Assembly: GCA_964439415.1 (NCBI GenBank)
Contig: CAYTOJ010000009.1
Span: 1 to 26,357, forward strand
DNA length: 26,357 nucleotides
DNA from: CAYTOJ01 sp964439415
Lineage (GTDB): Bacteria; Pseudomonadota; Alphaproteobacteria; Rickettsiales; CAZAGG01
Direction: 5' to 3'
Positions 16,332-23,671 of the stretch are shown piece by piece (the first letter of the stretch is position 1; every line of letters begins with the position of its first letter). The position numbers and the translations under genes are program-made. The notes beneath the pieces are model-generated. The model saw only the letters and a list, made by a program, of their open reading frames with translations, was not told the origin of the DNA and ran no database searches.

Positions 16332-18407
16332 ATGACGCATCATGCCATCCAGTATAAAGCGAATGAGCCGTCTAACCTGTGGAAATCACTTGCTTCGGCC
16401 TTTCGTAAATTATCGCCGCTGTACCAACTGAAAAATCCGGTGATGTTCTGCGTCTATGTTGGCAGCATACTGGCTACCCTGATATGCATCCGTGATATTG
16501 CGGGAAAAAACGGAGGCGGGGAAGTCTGGTTCAGTTTAAGTATCAGTATCTGGCTCTGGATTACTGTATTATTCGCCAATTTCGCTGAGAGCATAGCTGA
16601 AGGCAGGGGCAAGGCTCAGGCGGATCACCTGCGCAACTCCCGGCGGGATGTAAAGGCGAAAAGAGTGGTTGATATGAACGACCTGCAAAACTATGCGGAG
16701 GTTGCATCGCACGATTTGCGGATAGGTCATCTGGTACTGGTGGAAAGTGGTGATGCAGTTCCCGGGGATGGGCAGGTGATAAAGGGCGTGGCATCGGTTG
16801 ATGAGAGCGCAATAACCGGGGAATCCGCGCCGGTAATCAGGGAATCGGGTGGGGATAGAGACTCAGTTACAGCAGGGACGCGCCTGGTTTCCGACTGGCT
16901 GGTGATACGCATTACCGCAAACCCCGGCGAGATGTTCATAGATAAAATGATCGGCCTGGTGGAGGGGGCGAAACGCCAGCGCACCCCGAATGAAATAGCT
17001 TTAAGCATACTTCTATCCGCAATGACTATTATATTTGTAATAGTCTGCATGAGTTTATGGCCATTCTCAGATTATGCCGTGCAGCAATCCGGCAGCGGCT
17101 CTACAATCAGCATTACCGTGCTGGTGGCGCTTTTCGTATGCCTTGCCCCAACTACTATCGGCGGATTGATTTCAGCCATTGGCATCGCGGGGATGAATCG
17201 TTTGCTTAAAGCTAATGTTATCGCCATGTCAGGCCGCGCAGTGGAAGCATCAGGTGATGTGAACGTGCTGCTGCTTGATAAAACCGGCACAATTACGCAC
17301 GGCAACCGCCAGGCGGTGGCGTTTATAGCCGCTGACGGGGTGGATGCGGTGGAGCTTGCTAAGGCGGCTGAGTTATCATCCCTGGCGGATGAAACGCCGG
17401 AGGGGAAAAGCATACTGATTCACGCCTACAGCCGCTACAAATTGCAGCCGACACTGCGCGAGGCTCTGCATGGTGAATTCGTGCCCTTCACGGCGGAGAC
17501 GCGCATGAGCGGGGTTGATGTAAAAGGGCGGCGCATAATGAAAGGCGCGGGGGATGCTATTGAGGCTTATGTAACATCGCTGCAAGGCCATATGCCGGGA
17601 TCGGTTAAAACATCGGTTGAGCAGATAGCACGCACGGGTGGAACGCCCCTGCTGGTTGCGGATGGTAATAAGGTACTGGGCGTGGTTCACCTGAAGGATG
17701 TTGTAAAAACCGGAATCAAGGAAAGGCTCAACGCACTTCGGCGCATGGGCATAAAAAGCATAATGATTACGGGTGATAACCCCATGACGGCGGCTGCTAT
17801 AGCCAGCGAAGCCGGGGTGGATGATTTTATGGCGGAGGCCAAGCCGCAGGATAAGCTGAACCTGATCCGCGAAAAGCAGAAGGGCGGCGAGATGGTAGCC
17901 ATGGTGGGGGATGGCACTAACGATGCCCCCGCCCTAGCGCAGTCGGATGTTGCGGTGTGCATGAACAGCGGCACACAGGCAGCTAAGGAAGCTTCTAATA
18001 TGATTGATCTGGATTCCGACCCTACCAAGCTGATAGAAATTGTTGAAATCGGCAAGCAGCTACTCATGACACGCGGCGCGCTTACAGTATTTTCCATCGC
18101 TAACGATATTGCCAAGTACTTCGCCATTATCCCTGCGGCTTTCGCCAGCACTAATCCGGCTTTGCTGCAATTTAACATAATGGGACTGGCCTCCCCTAAA
18201 TCGGCGATATTATCCGCTGTGATTTTCAATGCCCTGATTATAGTTTGCCTTATTCCGCTTTCCATGCGCGGCGTGAAATACCGCCCTGACAGCGCGGATC
18301 AATTACTGGCGCGTTTTTCCATGATTTATGGTTTAGGTGGCATTATCACCCCTTTTATCGGCATCAAAGTCATTGACTGGCTGCTAAGCTGGATGGGGTT
18401 TGTATGA
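16332..18407 (+). CDS. kdpB: K+-transporting P-type ATPase subunit B (catalytic)
   Basis: 691-aa P-type ATPase that hydrolyses ATP to drive K+ uptake by KdpA. Motifs: actuator-domain TGES at 162-165 (Ser165 corresponds to the Ser known to be an inhibitory phosphorylation site in E. coli KdpB), phosphorylated Asp316 in LLLDKTGTITHG, the FTAETRMSGVDVKGRRIMKG nucleotide-binding stretch, MITGDNPMTAAAIA, and the hinge MVGDGTNDAPALAQSDV. Seven membrane segments are consistent with the family. Its TGA overlaps the kdpC ATG (18404-18407). No defects are seen. Confidence 0.98.
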   Translation: MTHHAIQYKANEPSNLWKSLASAFRKLSPLYQLKNPVMFCVYVGSILATLICIRDIAGKNGGGEVWFSLSISIWLWITVLFANFAESIAEGRGKAQADHLRNSRRDVKAKRVVDMNDLQNYAEVASHDLRIGHLVLVESGDAVPGDGQVIKGVASVDESAITGESAPVIRESGGDRDSVTAGTRLVSDWLVIRITANPGEMFIDKMIGLVEGAKRQRTPNEIALSILLSAMTIIFVIVCMSLWPFSDYAVQQSGSGSTISITVLVALFVCLAPTTIGGLISAIGIAGMNRLLKANVIAMSGRAVEASGDVNVLLLDKTGTITHGNRQAVAFIAADGVDAVELAKAAELSSLADETPEGKSILIHAYSRYKLQPTLREALHGEFVPFTAETRMSGVDVKGRRIMKGAGDAIEAYVTSLQGHMPGSVKTSVEQIARTGGTPLLVADGNKVLGVVHLKDVVKTGIKERLNALRRMGIKSIMITGDNPMTAAAIASEAGVDDFMAEAKPQDKLNLIREKQKGGEMVAMVGDGTNDAPALAQSDVAVCMNSGTQAAKEASNMIDLDSDPTKLIEIVEIGKQLLMTRGALTVFSIANDIAKYFAIIPAAFASTNPALLQFNIMGLASPKSAILSAVIFNALIIVCLIPLSMRGVKYRPDSADQLLARFSMIYGLGGIITPFIGIKVIDWLLSWMGFV

Positions 18408-19006
18408 AGCGGCTTATGAAAAATATAAGGCCAGCGGTTACGCTTTTAGCAGTATTCACTGTAATATGCGGCGGTTTATACCCAATATTCTGCACTTATC
18501 TATTGCAAGCGTTGTTTCCTGAGCAGGCAAACGGCAGTATTATTAAGGATGGGGATGGAAAAATTCTGGGTTCCGAGCTGATCGGCCAGAATTTCACCGC
18601 CAATAAGTATTTCTGGGGGCGTGTTTCTGCCACACAAAGTCACCCTTACAATGCTGCAGTCTCAGGTGGCTCTAATCTTGGCAGTAATAATCCTGCATTG
18701 ATAAAAGCGTGGGAGGAGCGGGTAAAAAGCTTGAAAAAAGCCGATCCCAAAAAACAGATGCCAATCCCTGCGGATTTAGTCATGGCATCGGGCAGCGGTT
18801 TGGATCCACATATCAGCCCGGCGGCGGCGGAGTATCAGATAGCCAGGGTAGCGCAGGCGCGTGGCATGAAGGAGGATGAAGTTCGCCGCCTGATAGAGAA
18901 ATACTCGCAAGGCAGGCAGTTAGGATTCTTAGGTGAGCCGGTGGTTAATGTGCTGCTGCTTAATCTGGCTTTAGATGGTAAAATCCAGTCGTCAATTCAT
19001 GAATAA
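18404..19006 (+). CDS. kdpC: K+-transporting ATPase subunit C
   Basis: 200-aa subunit with one N-terminal membrane anchor (IRPAVTLLAVFTVICGGLYP) and a periplasmic domain that holds KdpA and KdpB together. Family motifs are GSELIGQNFTANKYFWGRVS, GGSNLGSNNPAL, VMASGSGLDPHISPAAAEYQ (Q-x-x-R-V-A follows) and the C-terminal LGFLGEPVVNVLLLNLALD. The start overlaps the kdpB stop. Its 3' end overlaps the next gene by eight bases. kdpD and kdpE, the usual sensor pair, do not follow. Confidence 0.97.
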   Translation: MKRLMKNIRPAVTLLAVFTVICGGLYPIFCTYLLQALFPEQANGSIIKDGDGKILGSELIGQNFTANKYFWGRVSATQSHPYNAAVSGGSNLGSNNPALIKAWEERVKSLKKADPKKQMPIPADLVMASGSGLDPHISPAAAEYQIARVAQARGMKEDEVRRLIEKYSQGRQLGFLGEPVVNVLLLNLALDGKIQSSIHE

Positions 19007-20357
19007 TTTGCAAGAGAAAGTCATAATTGCTGAAGCTCTTGGCAAAGTATACCAGCAATACAGGAACCCGGCTGAGCGGCTCAAGTCACTGCTGCTGCGC
19101 CATAAGAACCCCGCCAGGGAATTTGTGGCACTAAAAGATGTAAGCTTCACCGTCCACAAAGGCGAAACCATTGGCATAATTGGCCGTAACGGTTCCGGTA
19201 AATCAACCCTGCTACAGATGCTTGCGGGTACGCTTAACCCTACATCCGGCAGGCGGGTGGTAAACGGCAGACTATCAGCACTTTTAGAGCTTGGGGCTGG
19301 TTTTAACCCTGAATTCACAGGCCTTGAGAATATATATCTCAACGGCTCGATACTTGGCCTTGCTGAGTCTGAGATCAAACAGCGCGTGGATTCAATCATA
19401 GATTTCTCAGGCATTGGCGCATTTATCCATCAGCCGGTAAAAACCTACTCCAGCGGTATGTTCGTGCGGCTGGCGTTTTCCATCGCCATATCGGTAGAGC
19501 CGGAAATACTGATTGTGGATGAAGCCCTGGCCGTGGGGGATGAAGCCTTCCAGCGCAAGTGTTACGGGCGGCTGGAGAATTTTCAGGCGCGGGGGGGAAC
19601 TCTGGTTTTTGTGAGCCATTCCGCCCAGGCGGTGGTGGAGATATGCGACCGTGCCCTGCTGATAGACTCAGGCGAACTGGTGCTGGATGGGCCGGCCAAG
19701 CAGGTGGTGGAATTCTATCAGCGGCTGATTTACGCGCCATTAGAACGGCAACAGGAAATGAAGGCTGAAGTTCGACACCAGACACCAGAAACCAGTTTTC
19801 TTCCTTCAGGCTTAGGGCTTCGACAGCAGACCAAAGAAGTTACAACTAAAATCAAAGAGGTATTTGAGGAAGGGCTGAAATCAGAAAACGTGGTCAACTA
19901 TGACAGCCACGGCGCAAGAATAGAAAACCCCCGCCTGTTAACCATGCAAGGCGAGCAGGTGAATGTTCTGGCACAGAATGGCCGCTATATATATGAATAT
20001 GATGTATCTTTTGAGGAGGCCGCGCAGAATGTATCCTTCGGTATGCTGGTGAAGAACATGGCGGGGTTACCGCTGGGCGGTGCTGATGCCGCCGGGGATC
20101 TAAGAAAGCTGGAGAGCGTGGCAAAGGGCAGCACGCTTCAGGTACGCTTCCTTTTTGATTGCCGCCTGCTACCTGGCACATATTTTCTCAACTGCGGCTG
20201 CATGGCTTTCAGCAACGGCGAATATATCTATCTGCACCGTATTTTAGATGCGGTAATGTTCCGGGTAAGTGCTGATCCTGAATCTATTGCAACCGGCATG
20301 ACAGACTTTAATATAAACATGAAAATCAAGAACTTTGTGAAGGATATTCAGGAGTAG
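18999..20357 (+). CDS. Wzt-like ABC transporter ATP-binding protein (O-antigen/polysaccharide export type)
   Basis: 452-aa ATPase of the Wzt/TagH group that energises export of lipid-linked polysaccharides. ABC domain: a preceding ALKDVSFTVHKGE strand, Walker A GRNGSGKST (~62-70), signature YSSGMFVRLAF (~150-160), Walker B ILIVDEALAVGDEAF (~170-184) and the H-loop His207. Residues ~240-290 form a charged linker. The C-terminal ~160 residues, with RYIYEYDVSFEEAAQNVSFG and GTYFLNCGC, fit the Wzt C-terminal carbohydrate-binding β-sandwich. I start at ATG 18999, inside the kdpC 3' end; an in-frame ATG at 18975 is possible. No strong ribosome binding site is seen, so coupling to kdpC is likely. 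The partner permease (Wzm) and glycan genes are absent, so the substrate is unknown. Confidence 0.85.
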   Translation: MNNLQEKVIIAEALGKVYQQYRNPAERLKSLLLRHKNPAREFVALKDVSFTVHKGETIGIIGRNGSGKSTLLQMLAGTLNPTSGRRVVNGRLSALLELGAGFNPEFTGLENIYLNGSILGLAESEIKQRVDSIIDFSGIGAFIHQPVKTYSSGMFVRLAFSIAISVEPEILIVDEALAVGDEAFQRKCYGRLENFQARGGTLVFVSHSAQAVVEICDRALLIDSGELVLDGPAKQVVEFYQRLIYAPLERQQEMKAEVRHQTPETSFLPSGLGLRQQTKEVTTKIKEVFEEGLKSENVVNYDSHGARIENPRLLTMQGEQVNVLAQNGRYIYEYDVSFEEAAQNVSFGMLVKNMAGLPLGGADAAGDLRKLESVAKGSTLQVRFLFDCRLLPGTYFLNCGCMAFSNGEYIYLHRILDAVMFRVSADPESIATGMTDFNINMKIKNFVKDIQE

Positions 20358-20359
20358 CT

Positions 20360-21091
20360 ATGCACTTGCGGTTAGGGGTGAATATTGATCATGTGGCGAC
20401 TATCCGTAACGCTCGCGGCGGGGAACACCCTGACCCGGTACGGGCTGCGGTTATGGCGGAAGAAGCAGGGGCGGATGGTATAACCGCGCACCTCAGGGAA
20501 GATCGCCGCCATATATCGGACGATGATATATTCCGCCTGAAAAACGCGGTTAAATTACATCTGAATCTGGAAATGGCGGCAACGGAGGAAATGCTGGCGA
20601 TAGCAATAAAAGCCCGCCCCAACGCCTGCTGTCTGGTTCCTGAAAAACGTATGGAAGTTACCACTGAAGGTGGCCTGAATCTGGCGAATAATACGGCTTA
20701 CCTGCGTGACTTTACTGCGCGCCTGCGAAGCGCAGGAATCAAGGTGTCGCTGTTCATCGAGCCAGCAAAAGAGCAGATTACTCTGGCGCATGAGATAGGC
20801 GCGGATATTGTGGAGCTTCACACAGGCCGTTACTGCGAAAAGGGCGGCCATGGCCGTAAATCCGAACTTATGCGCATAATTGAGGCGGCGCGTTATGCAG
20901 CGTCCCAGGGGCTGGAGGTGCACGCAGGCCATGGCCTGAGTTTCAGCACCGCAGGCGCAGTGGCGGCAATTCCTCAAGTGGTGGAGCTTAACATAGGCCA
21001 CTTTTTAGTTGGTGAGGCGGTATTTACGGGGCTATCCGCCGCTATTAAAACCATGCGCACTGAGATGGACAGAGCCAGGATGGCGGGATGA
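20360..21091 (+). CDS. pdxJ: Pyridoxine 5'-phosphate synthase
   Basis: Last step of the DXP-dependent vitamin B6 pathway: condenses 1-deoxyxylulose 5-phosphate with 3-amino-2-oxopropyl phosphate. It is a 243-aa TIM barrel, the usual length. Motifs: LGVNIDHVATIRNARGG at the N-terminus, ADGITAHLREDRRHI, LNLEMAATEEM, CCLVPEKRMEVTTEGGL, VSLFIEP, DIVELHTGRYCE and the C-terminal AGHGLSF...NIGHFLVGEAVF. GGAG sits 8 bases before the ATG, two bases after the previous stop. The stop overlaps the acpS start (ATGA). pdxJ-acpS is a conserved pair in proteobacteria; the lepB-rnc-era genes that often follow are missing here. Confidence 0.98.
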   Translation: MHLRLGVNIDHVATIRNARGGEHPDPVRAAVMAEEAGADGITAHLREDRRHISDDDIFRLKNAVKLHLNLEMAATEEMLAIAIKARPNACCLVPEKRMEVTTEGGLNLANNTAYLRDFTARLRSAGIKVSLFIEPAKEQITLAHEIGADIVELHTGRYCEKGGHGRKSELMRIIEAARYAASQGLEVHAGHGLSFSTAGAVAAIPQVVELNIGHFLVGEAVFTGLSAAIKTMRTEMDRARMAG

Positions 21092-21675
21092 TCTATGGCA
21101 TCGGCAGTGATATAGTTAACATAAGCCGGTTTGAGAAAATCCTGACGGCCAGTTATGCCAGTAAGTTTATCAATCGCGTATTCACTGAAAGCGAGATAGC
21201 AAAAGCAGAAATTAAAGAAAATAATAACTACCAAAATTATGGTATTACCTCTCGGCTTCCCCCACCGGGCACAAAGGGGGCTAGGGGGGGGTATCTTTCT
21301 TCTTCTAGTAGTACCAACACATTCCCCCCCCTTAATCCCCCCCCGCCTGCGGTGGGGGAGACAAGCAACGTGCATTCATGTCAGCAGACCCGGGAAACCA
21401 GAACAAATGCGCGTTTAAAAGCCGCCTTTTACGCCAAGCGTTTTGCTGCCCGGGAAGCTTTCGTAAAGGCACTTGGCACAGGCTTTTCCACCCGCATTTC
21501 CTGGCGGGATGTAAGCGTAAGCAATGATGCATCAGGCAGGCCATGTATACTTCTAAGTGATAGTGCATATGAACACGCATTAAGCATCACCGGAGGCGCA
21601 TTCCAGACACACCTCTCTTTAAGTGATGATTACCCGATGGCTCAAAGCTTTGTTATAATCTGCCTGATAGGCTGA
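21088..21675 (+). CDS. acpS: Holo-[acyl-carrier-protein] synthase carrying an in-frame repeat insertion
   Basis: Transfers 4'-phosphopantetheine from CoA to apo-ACP, needed for fatty-acid synthesis. The family core is intact: MIYGIGSDIVNISRFEKIL with Mg2+-ligand Asp8, FTESEIAKAE, then KRFAAREAFVKALGTGF with Mg2+-ligand Glu123, and GRPCILLSDSAYEHA followed by HLSLSDDYPMAQSFVI. It is 195 aa against ~120-140 for the family. The excess lies between the two ligands, at residues ~52-103, encoded by the palindromic element at 21241-21394; the expected distance between the ligands is about 50 residues instead of 115. The insert falls in the loop before the catalytic helix and keeps the frame. As acpS is usually essential and the rest of the gene is intact, the enzyme is probably active. 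Start overlaps pdxJ by four bases. Confidence 0.93.
   Translation: MIYGIGSDIVNISRFEKILTASYASKFINRVFTESEIAKAEIKENNNYQNYGITSRLPPPGTKGARGGYLSSSSSTNTFPPLNPPPPAVGETSNVHSCQQTRETRTNARLKAAFYAKRFAAREAFVKALGTGFSTRISWRDVSVSNDASGRPCILLSDSAYEHALSITGGAFQTHLSLSDDYPMAQSFVIICLIG
21241..21394 (+). repeat. GC-rich palindromic element inserted in frame in acpS
   Basis: 154-bp copy of the element at 3113-3263, three bases longer and so also frame-neutral. It runs from GGTATTACCTCTCGG to CAGCAGACCCGGG. Arms CTTCCCCCACCG and CGGTGGGGGAG are inverted repeats. The encoded peptide (ITSRLPPP...KGARGGYLSSSSSTNTF...GETSNVH...QQT) parallels that in the glycosyltransferase. Arm sequences differ between the copies but the changes on the two arms match each other, so base pairing is kept. 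Confidence 0.9.
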
Positions 21676-21680
21676 TATTC

Positions 21681-21812
21681 TCAACCGTTGTGTGTGGTGC
21701 TACTGTGCTGTTCTCCAGCTTTCCTGACCAGTTGTGATGGTGGTGGCAGGAAATCATCAATAATAGTAACTCTGCCTTTTGGAGCATCATCAGATACGCT
21801 TTGTTTCTTCAT
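21681..21812 (-). CDS. Small ORF resembling the N-terminus of CopG-type antitoxins
   Basis: 43 codons from ATG (21810-21812) to TGA (21681-21683), with a stop shortly upstream of the ATG. The peptide MKKQSVSDDAPKGRVTIIDD continues FLPPPSQLVRKAGEQ. The hydrophobic-acidic-DFLPPP-x-x-LV pattern recalls CopG-like antitoxins, in which it is followed by a ribbon-helix-helix domain; that domain is missing here. It could be a truncated antitoxin, a short unknown protein or chance. No toxin gene is visible beside it. The rest of 21676-22300 has no supported gene. Confidence 0.3.
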   Translation of the reverse strand: MKKQSVSDDAPKGRVTIIDDFLPPPSQLVRKAGEQHSSTTHNG

Positions 21813-21968
21813 ACAGCTTTATCCCATTCAAAATGGTACATTACCATAATTATCAGGGCTGATTAAAGTTCATGTAAGCAACTGATGCAACCCCTCTGTA
21901 TGCGGCCAGGGTAAATGAGACTAAACTGGCCGAACAAATAACGCTATATTTTGCAATGGCATACTATA

Positions 21969-22046
21969 TCACTTGGCCAGATTGTATCAAGACTATACCA
22001 CGCAAGAAGTGGCGCTACGCGGTCTTGACACAATCTGGCCAAGTGA
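21969..22046. repeat. 25-bp inverted repeat with nested hairpin
   Basis: Arms at 21969-21993 and 22022-22046 match at 24 of 25 positions (TCACTTGGCCAGATTGT...TCAAGAC against its complement) and enclose 28 bases with their own small stem, CCAC/GTGG. There is no T-run on either side, so it is not an ordinary terminator. It sits alone in the gene-poor stretch 21676-22300 and may be a fourth palindromic repeat family or the ends of a tiny transposon. Confidence 0.75.
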
Positions 22047-22195
22047 AGTGAACTACTAAGCAAATATGCGGGATTCCCGTTTTTGTCAGTCTCACTTCTG
22101 CTTGGCCGAGGACACTCACCGATTTGCTTTGGCTGCCTACCTCAAATGCTGCGAATTTTATATTTGCAGCCTTGCAAATCGTGCGTTGTGCTAAG

Positions 22196-22224
22196 AACAG
22201 ACGGTACATTAAGTACCGTCTGTT
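22196..22224. other. Hairpin, possible weak terminator between acpS and glyA
   Basis: Perfect 12-bp stem AACAGACGGTAC / GTACCGTCTGTT with a 5-base loop. It lies between the convergent acpS and glyA genes. Only TT follows on the plus strand and no T-run on the minus strand, so termination would be inefficient or Rho-assisted. Confidence 0.4.
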
Positions 22225-22236
22225 TAAGCTGCACGC

Positions 22237-22297
22237 CCCCAAGGGTAGAGTGAAAGAATTTCAAGAACTTAACTTGTTTATTATCCGTAACCCAGGG
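22237..22297 (+). repeat. Half copy of palindromic family R1
   Basis: Aligns with the right arm of the 1145-1383 palindrome: CCCCCAAGGG, AGAGTGAAAGAAT, TCAA.AACTTA and TTATCC.TAACCC are shared in order with 1324-1380. The left arm is missing. Like the full copy, its outer end abuts the 3' end of a minus-strand gene (glyA here, tsaD there). Confidence 0.75.
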
Positions 22298-22300
22298 GAA

Positions 22301-23569
22301 TTAGTATATAGGAAACCTGGCGCAAAGCTTCTGCACCTTAAGTTTTACGGCCTGCTCGGTTTTACCGTTATCATCAGCATTTAAAGCCAGGCCATCCAGG
22401 GTATCACCAATGAAATGCCCTACCTGCTCAAATTCCTGCACACCGAAGCCACGGGTTACGCCTGCCGGAGTTCCCAGCCGCACGCCGGATGTAATCATGG
22501 GTTTTTCGGGGTCATACGGCACTGCGTTTTTATTGCAGGTAAGCCCTGCCCGCTCCAGGCTCTGCTCCGCCTGCTTGCCGGTAAGTTTCTTAGGGCGGAG
22601 ATCCACCAGCACCATATGGCTGTCAGTACCGCCTGTTACTATATCCAGCCCTCTGGCTTTAAGAACCTCCGCTAACTTACGGGCACTGCTCAGCACATTT
22701 GCAGCATATGTTTTAAATTCCGGGTGCAGTGCCTCCGCGAACGCTACCGCTTTACCCGCAATCACATGCATAAGCGGCCCACCTTGCAGGCCGGGAAATA
22801 CGGCTGAATCAAATTTTTTGCCCAGTTCCATACTTTGTGACAGAATCATTCCGCCTCTAGGGCCACGCAGGGTTTTGTGAGTAGTTGTAGTTGCAACATG
22901 AGCATGGGGAAATGGATTCGGATAAATTCCCGCCGCGATCAAACCGGCATAATGCGCCATATCAACCATGAATAATGCACCTACCTCATCGGCGATTCTG
23001 CGGAAACGGGCGAAATCAATCACCCTTGGATACGCGGAACCTCCCGCTATGATAAGCTTCGGCTTATTCTCCCGCGCCAGTTTTTCCATCTCCTCATAAT
23101 CTATCAAGCCATCATCCCGGCGCACACCGTATTGCACAGCTTTAAACCACTTGCCTGACAGATTTGGCGCTGCCCCGTGCGTGAGATGCCCCCCGGATGC
23201 CAGCGACATGCCAAGAAACGTATCCCCCGGCTGAAGCAGTGCCAGAAAAACCGCCTGATTCGCCTGCGCGCCGGAGTGTGGCTGCACGTTGGCATAAGAA
23301 CAGCCGAATAACTGCTTCGCCCGCTCAATAGCCAGTTCCTCTGCCACGTCCACAAACTCGCAGCCGCCATAATAACGCCTGCCGGAATACCCTTCAGCGT
23401 ATTTATTGGTCAGCACCGTTCCCACCGCTTCCAGCACGGCACGGCTTACTATATTCTCAGAGGCTATAAGTTCTATTCCCTCACGCTGACGCCTCAGTTC
23501 CCGGCTGACCGCCGAAAAGATTTCAGGGTCGGCTTGCTCTAATGAAGAGCTGAAATAAGCATTGTTCAT
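22301..23569 (-). CDS. glyA: Serine hydroxymethyltransferase
   Basis: PLP enzyme that interconverts serine and glycine and loads tetrahydrofolate with one-carbon units. It is ~422 aa, the normal length. Motifs: IELIASENIVSRAVLEAVGT, NKYAEGYSGRRYYGGCEFVD, VQPHSGAQANQAV, MVDMAHYAGLIAAGIYPNP, and the PLP-lysine motif VATTTTHKTLRGPRGG (Lys about 232). The C-terminus (LCARFPIY) is intact. I choose ATG at 23567-23569; a GTG one codon upstream (23572) is equally in frame. It follows rpiB on the same strand, an arrangement common in alphaproteobacteria, with a palindromic repeat between them. Confidence 0.98.
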   Translation of the reverse strand: MNNAYFSSSLEQADPEIFSAVSRELRRQREGIELIASENIVSRAVLEAVGTVLTNKYAEGYSGRRYYGGCEFVDVAEELAIERAKQLFGCSYANVQPHSGAQANQAVFLALLQPGDTFLGMSLASGGHLTHGAAPNLSGKWFKAVQYGVRRDDGLIDYEEMEKLARENKPKLIIAGGSAYPRVIDFARFRRIADEVGALFMVDMAHYAGLIAAGIYPNPFPHAHVATTTTHKTLRGPRGGMILSQSMELGKKFDSAVFPGLQGGPLMHVIAGKAVAFAEALHPEFKTYAANVLSSARKLAEVLKARGLDIVTGGTDSHMVLVDLRPKKLTGKQAEQSLERAGLTCNKNAVPYDPEKPMITSGVRLGTPAGVTRGFGVQEFEQVGHFIGDTLDGLALNADDNGKTEQAVKLKVQKLCARFPIY

Positions 23570-23581
23570 CACGGCTCATCT

Positions 23582-23662
23582 ATATATACCTATCGCACTT
23601 CAAAAGTGCGATAGGTATATATTTTTTGTTTAGCGCATGGCCGCCAATCCAGCCCCATGCGC
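23582..23662 (-). repeat. Repeat family R2, tail copy C, between rpiB and glyA
   Basis: Two hairpins. A perfect 19-bp stem with a 3-base loop (23582-23600 / 23604-23622, containing ACCTATCGCACTT) lies beside GCGCATGG...CCATGCGC (23633-23640 / 23655-23662). Read on the minus strand, GGCGGCCATGCGC, an A-rich spacer, TATACC and TATCGCACTT match the 3' tail of copies A and B in order. The T-run beside the big stem is on the plus strand, where no gene ends, so it is not a terminator for the minus-strand genes. It may dampen read-through from rpiB into glyA. Confidence 0.75.
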
Positions 23663-23671
23663 ATTAGATAT

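Noticed and set aside
22015..22242. 75-codon minus-strand frame in the acpS-glyA gap
   Set aside because: It ends inside the 25-bp inverted repeat arm and spans the 22196-22224 hairpin; no start signals and no recognised domain. It may be repeat-derived.
21676..22300. tRNA, CRISPR or riboswitch in the gene-poor stretch
   Set aside because: No cloverleaf, no regularly spaced repeats and no known riboswitch core could be recognised by eye.
23582..23622. Hairpin plus T-run as an intrinsic terminator
   Set aside because: The T-run is on the plus strand, where no gene ends; the flanking genes are on the minus strand.
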